DNA of 64,000 bases from Prado023 sp963700475 (GTDB taxonomy: Bacteria > Actinomycetota > Actinomycetes > S36-B12 > CAIYMF01). Of the stretch, positions 60,987 through 64,000 are shown in pieces. The translations under genes and the position numbers were made by a program. The notes beneath the pieces are model-generated. The model worked only from the letters and a program-made list of their open reading frames with translations, was not told the origin of the DNA and did not search any database. Numbering within the stretch: the first letter of the stretch is position 1; every line of letters begins with the position of its first letter. The stretch spans positions 1-64,000 of the forward strand of contig CAVOXR010000008.1 of NCBI GenBank assembly GCA_963700475.1, read 5' to 3'.

Positions 60987-61400
60987 GTGGCCCGCGTCGT
61001 TGTCGACGTCATGCTCAAGCCGGAGATCCTCGACCCGCAGGGCCGGGCGGTGATGGGGGCACTGGGCCGGCTCGGCCTGACCGGTGTCGCCTCCGTCCGA
61101 CAGGGCAAGCGCTTCGAGATCGAGGTCGACGGCGAGATCGACGAGGAGCTCTCGGAGCGCCTCCACGAGCTGGCCGGCTCGCTGCTCAGCAACCCCGTGA
61201 TCGAGGACTACGAGATCTACGAGGAGGGCGAGGAGATCGCCTGCGACTGCGACGACTGCGTCTGCGAGCCCACGGCGGAGGGTTCGGCTGAGGCGGAAGC
61301 CCCTGCCGACCAGGGCGGGTGCGCGTGCGGTGGTCAGGGTTGCGCAGGCGGGTCCGGCCCGGTCGACGTCGAGGCCCCGGCCGCGGTGGAGAAGGCCTGA
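60987..61400 (+). CDS. purS: Phosphoribosylformylglycinamidine synthase subunit PurS, with Cys-rich extension
   Basis: Residues 1 to about 80 are a normal PurS (VVVDVMLKPEILDPQGRAVM; SLLSNPVIEDYEIYEE), the small dimer that bridges PurL and PurQ and channels ammonia. The usual protein ends near here, but this one continues to 137 residues with C86, C88, C91, C93 and then C112, C114, C119 (CxCx2CxC and CxCx4C), joined by an acidic Ala/Glu linker. The extension may bind a metal or cluster. CAGGAG precedes the GTG. It overlaps purQ (TGATG). Confidence 0.93.
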   Translation: MARVVVDVMLKPEILDPQGRAVMGALGRLGLTGVASVRQGKRFEIEVDGEIDEELSERLHELAGSLLSNPVIEDYEIYEEGEEIACDCDDCVCEPTAEGSAEAEAPADQGGCACGGQGCAGGSGPVDVEAPAAVEKA

Positions 61401-62107
61401 TGCGCATCGGCGTGGTGACCTTCCCCGGGTCGCTGGACGACAAGGACGCCGCGCGCGCCGTGCGGATCGCCGGCGGTGAGTCGGTCGCCCTGTGGCACGC
61501 CGACGCTGACCTGCAGGCTGTGGACGCGGTGGTCCTGCCCGGTGGCTTCTCCTACGGCGACTACCTGCGCTGCGGGGCCATCAGCAGGTTCGCCCCCGCC
61601 ATGGGCTCGATCATCGACGCCGCCAGGGGCGGGCTGCCGGTGCTGGGCATCTGCAACGGATTCCAGATCCTGTGTGAGTCCCACCTGCTCCCCGGTGCCC
61701 TGACCCGCAATGCCGGGCTGCACTTCGTGTGCCGCGACCAGGAGCTCGAGATCGCGAACGCAGCCACCCCGTGGACCCGCGAGTACGAGGCCGGCGAGCG
61801 GATCGTCGTCCCGCTGAAGAACGGTGAGGGGCGCTTCCAGGCCGACGAGGCCACCCTCGACGCGCTCGAGGCGGAGGGTCGGGTCATCGCCTACTACGCG
61901 GGTGTGAACCCGAACGGCTCGCAGCGCAACATCGCGGGCATCTGCAACGAGGCGGGCAACGTCGTCGGCCTGATGCCGCACCCGGAGCATGCGGTGGAGG
62001 CCCTCACCGGCCCGGGAACCGACGGCCTGGGGTTCTTCACCTCGATCCTCACGCACCTCGCCGCCGGCGGCTCGATGGCCGGCGCCGCACAGGGAGCCCA
62101 CGCATGA
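61400..62107 (+). CDS. purQ: Phosphoribosylformylglycinamidine synthase subunit PurQ
   Basis: A 235-residue class I glutamine amidotransferase. The nucleophile is C85 in GICNGFQIL, and the catalytic His/Glu are in LMPHPEHAVE near 194-196. PGGFSYGDYLRCGAI is typical of PurQ. It releases ammonia from glutamine for PurL. ATG overlaps the purS stop and its own stop overlaps purL (ATGA at 62104). Confidence 0.96.
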   Translation: MRIGVVTFPGSLDDKDAARAVRIAGGESVALWHADADLQAVDAVVLPGGFSYGDYLRCGAISRFAPAMGSIIDAARGGLPVLGICNGFQILCESHLLPGALTRNAGLHFVCRDQELEIANAATPWTREYEAGERIVVPLKNGEGRFQADEATLDALEAEGRVIAYYAGVNPNGSQRNIAGICNEAGNVVGLMPHPEHAVEALTGPGTDGLGFFTSILTHLAAGGSMAGAAQGAHA

Positions 62108-64000
62108 CCGACACCGTCGCCGCCGCCCAGGCCCAGCCTGTGGCCGCGCAGCCGTATGCCGAGCTCGGCCTCAAGCCCGACGAGTACGCCCGGATCTGCG
62201 AGATCCTCGGCCGCCGCCCGACCTCGTCGGAACTGGCCATGTACTCGGTGATGTGGAGCGAGCACTGCTCCTACAAGTCGTCGAAGGTGCACCTGCGCCA
62301 GTTCGGGGAGAAGAAGCCGGAGACCGACGCGCTGCTGGTCGGGATCGGCGAGAACGCCGGCGTCGTGGACATCGGCGACGGCTGGGCGGTCACGTTCAAG
62401 GTCGAGTCGCACAACCACCCCTCCTACGTCGAGCCCTACCAGGGCGCGGCCACCGGGGTGGGCGGCATCGTGCGCGACATCATGAGCATGGGCGCCCGCC
62501 CGGTCGCGGTGATGGATCCGCTGCGCTTCGGTGCGGCCGACCATCCCGACACCCGGCGCGTGCTCCCAGGGGTCGTCGCCGGGGTCGGCGGCTACGGCAA
62601 CTGCCTGGGCCTGCCGAACATCGGCGGCGAGGTCGTGTTCGACGCCTCCTACCAGGGCAACCCGCTCGTGAACGCCCTGTGCGTCGGCGTGATGCGCCAC
62701 GACGAGATCCATCTGGCCAGCGCCAAGGGTGTGGGCAACGCGGTGATCCTCTACGGCGCGCGCACAGGTGGCGACGGAATCGGTGGAGTATCGGTGCTGG
62801 CCTCCGAGACGTTCACCGACGGTGGCCCGACGAAGCGACCCAGCGTCCAGGTCGGCGACCCGTTCATGGAGAAGCTGCTCATCGAGTGCACGCTGGAGGT
62901 GCTCGGCGCCGGGCTGGTCGAGGGGATCCAGGACCTGGGTGGGGCTGGCATCTCGTGCGCCACCTCCGAGCTTGCCTCCAACGGTGAGGGCGGGATGCAC
63001 GTCTGGCTCGACCGGGTCCTCCTGCGCGACGCCACGCTCTCGCCGGAGGAGATCCTCATGAGCGAGTCCCAGGAGCGCATGTGTGCCGTCGTGGAGCCGG
63101 CCAAGGTCGACGCGTTCCTGGCGATCTGCGCCAAGTGGGACGTCGAGGCGGTCGTGATCGGTGAGGTCAACGCCTCCGGCCGGCTGACGGTCGACTGGCA
63201 CGGCGAGCAGATCGTGGACGTCCCCCCGCGGACCGTGGCCCACGAGGGCCCCGTGTACGACCGCCCGCTGGCCCGTCCCGAGTGGCTGACGGCGCGCCAG
63301 GACGATGCCCCGACGCCCGAGCGCCTGGCCCGCCCGGGCACGGCCGCCGAGATCCGCGAGACGCTGCTGACCCTGTTCGCCTCACCGAACCTCGCCGCCA
63401 AGGATTGGGTCACCGACCAGTACGACCGCTACGTCATGGGCAACACGGTCCTGGCCCAGCCCGAGGACTCCGGCATGATCCGGATCGACGACGAGACTGG
63501 CCTTGGTGTGGCCCTGGCCACCGACTGCAACGGCCGCTTCGCCGCCCTCGACCCGTACGCCGGCGCCCAGCTGGCCTTCGCTGAGGCCTACCGCAACGTC
63601 TCGGTCTCGGGCGCGATCCCGCTGGCGATCACCAACTGCCTGAACTTCGGCTCGCCGGAGGACCCGGGCGTGATGTGGCAGTTCGCCGAGGCCGTCACCG
63701 GCCTGGCCGACGCCTGCCTGACGATGGGCACGCCGGTCACCGGTGGCAACGTGTCGTTCTACAACCAGACCGGCGACGTGGCCATCCACCCGACGCCCGT
63801 TGTCGGGGTGCTCGGTGTCATCGACGACGTTGCCCGGCGCACCCCCATGGCGTGGGGGCCCGACGGCGACCTGATCTACGTGCTGGGGGAGACCCGCGAT
63901 GAGTTCGGCGGGTCGGAGTGGGCGCACGTCGTCCACAACCACCTCGGCGGGATGCCGCCGCACCTGGACCTCGAGGCGGAGCGGCAGCTGGGCCAGATCC
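62104..64000 (+). CDS. purL: Phosphoribosylformylglycinamidine synthase subunit PurL (partial, runs off window)
   Basis: The first 632 residues of the small-type PurL ATPase, open to the right edge. It converts FGAR, ATP and ammonia to FGAM, the fourth step of purine synthesis. Visible are MWSEHCSYKSSK (active-site His region), TFKVESHNHPSYVEPYQGAATGVGG (nucleotide/Mg binding), GGAGISCATSE and LNFGSPEDP. The overlap with purQ and the separate purS show the three-component, Gram-positive type complex. Confidence 0.97.
   Translation, partial: MTDTVAAAQAQPVAAQPYAELGLKPDEYARICEILGRRPTSSELAMYSVMWSEHCSYKSSKVHLRQFGEKKPETDALLVGIGENAGVVDIGDGWAVTFKVESHNHPSYVEPYQGAATGVGGIVRDIMSMGARPVAVMDPLRFGAADHPDTRRVLPGVVAGVGGYGNCLGLPNIGGEVVFDASYQGNPLVNALCVGVMRHDEIHLASAKGVGNAVILYGARTGGDGIGGVSVLASETFTDGGPTKRPSVQVGDPFMEKLLIECTLEVLGAGLVEGIQDLGGAGISCATSELASNGEGGMHVWLDRVLLRDATLSPEEILMSESQERMCAVVEPAKVDAFLAICAKWDVEAVVIGEVNASGRLTVDWHGEQIVDVPPRTVAHEGPVYDRPLARPEWLTARQDDAPTPERLARPGTAAEIRETLLTLFASPNLAAKDWVTDQYDRYVMGNTVLAQPEDSGMIRIDDETGLGVALATDCNGRFAALDPYAGAQLAFAEAYRNVSVSGAIPLAITNCLNFGSPEDPGVMWQFAEAVTGLADACLTMGTPVTGGNVSFYNQTGDVAIHPTPVVGVLGVIDDVARRTPMAWGPDGDLIYVLGETRDEFGGSEWAHVVHNHLGGMPPHLDLEAERQLGQI

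Overview
The window is a compact, very GC-rich chromosomal segment of an actinomycete. Diagnostic genes are a WhiB-family regulator, the mtrA-mtrB-lpqB cassette, a monomeric NADP isocitrate dehydrogenase, separate purS/purQ/purL genes, and several actinobacteria-specific families (TIGR03089, DUF3499, DUF5719, DUF4349). Many genes start on GTG. At least ten have a TANNNT-like hexamer 6 to 8 nt before the start codon and no Shine-Dalgarno sequence, which points to leaderless mRNAs. No rRNA, tRNA, insertion sequence, prophage or CRISPR array was seen. The order is that of the conserved actinobacterial core; a Propionibacteriales- or Micrococcales-like genome is plausible, but genus cannot be read from the sequence.

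Layout. 1-4881 (minus): a wall-polymer style pair (nucleotidyltransferase and CDP-glycerol glycerophosphotransferase homologue) followed by a broken secreted nuclease-like gene with lamin-tail and FnIII modules. 5051-7040: an ICMT-type membrane methyltransferase and the two 3-oxoacid CoA-transferase subunits. 7160-24806: an envelope and sugar-nucleotide block. It holds an LCP ligase divergent from a large secreted amidase, then TIGR03089, an NDP-sugar synthase, a DNA glycosylase, whiB, a GT2 membrane glycosyltransferase, DUF5719, DUF3499, phosphomannomutase, a Trm112-like protein, a cation exporter and S-adenosylhomocysteinase. 24927-33048: a VOC protein, RDD and SpoIIM membrane proteins, and a five-gene minus-strand operon (Pro/Gly/Tyr-rich membrane protein, DUF4129, DUF4350, MoxR, DUF58). 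33114-42150: mtrA-mtrB-lpqB-comF, hpf, an orphan LuxR-type regulator and secA.

42343-49671: tsaC with a frameshifted C-terminal domain, a decayed small secreted-protein gene, icd, a vapBC toxin-antitoxin pair, exonuclease III and an Ala/Lys-rich protein of unknown function. 49812-58779: a CNNM/CorC transporter, trpS, a 2H-phosphoesterase/GNAT fusion, a spermidine-synthase-like protein, thioredoxin, an ECF sigma factor with its DUF4349 partner, and phosphoglucomutase. 58933-64000: a second LCP ligase, DUF4126, and purS-purQ-purL running off the right edge.

The genes converge on the cell envelope. Sugar-1-phosphate chemistry (pgm, manB, NDP-sugar synthase) feeds glycosyltransferases and LCP ligases, while MtrAB-LpqB senses and regulates wall metabolism; two MtrA-like motifs lie in front of the LCP and amidase genes. 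The points most worth checking are two small regulatory regions with striking operator architecture (vapBC, trxA), a palindrome at the icd start site, a Cys-rich extension on PurS, the 2H-GNAT fusion, a four-copy inverted repeat between the sigma gene and pgm, and three loci with disrupted reading frames.
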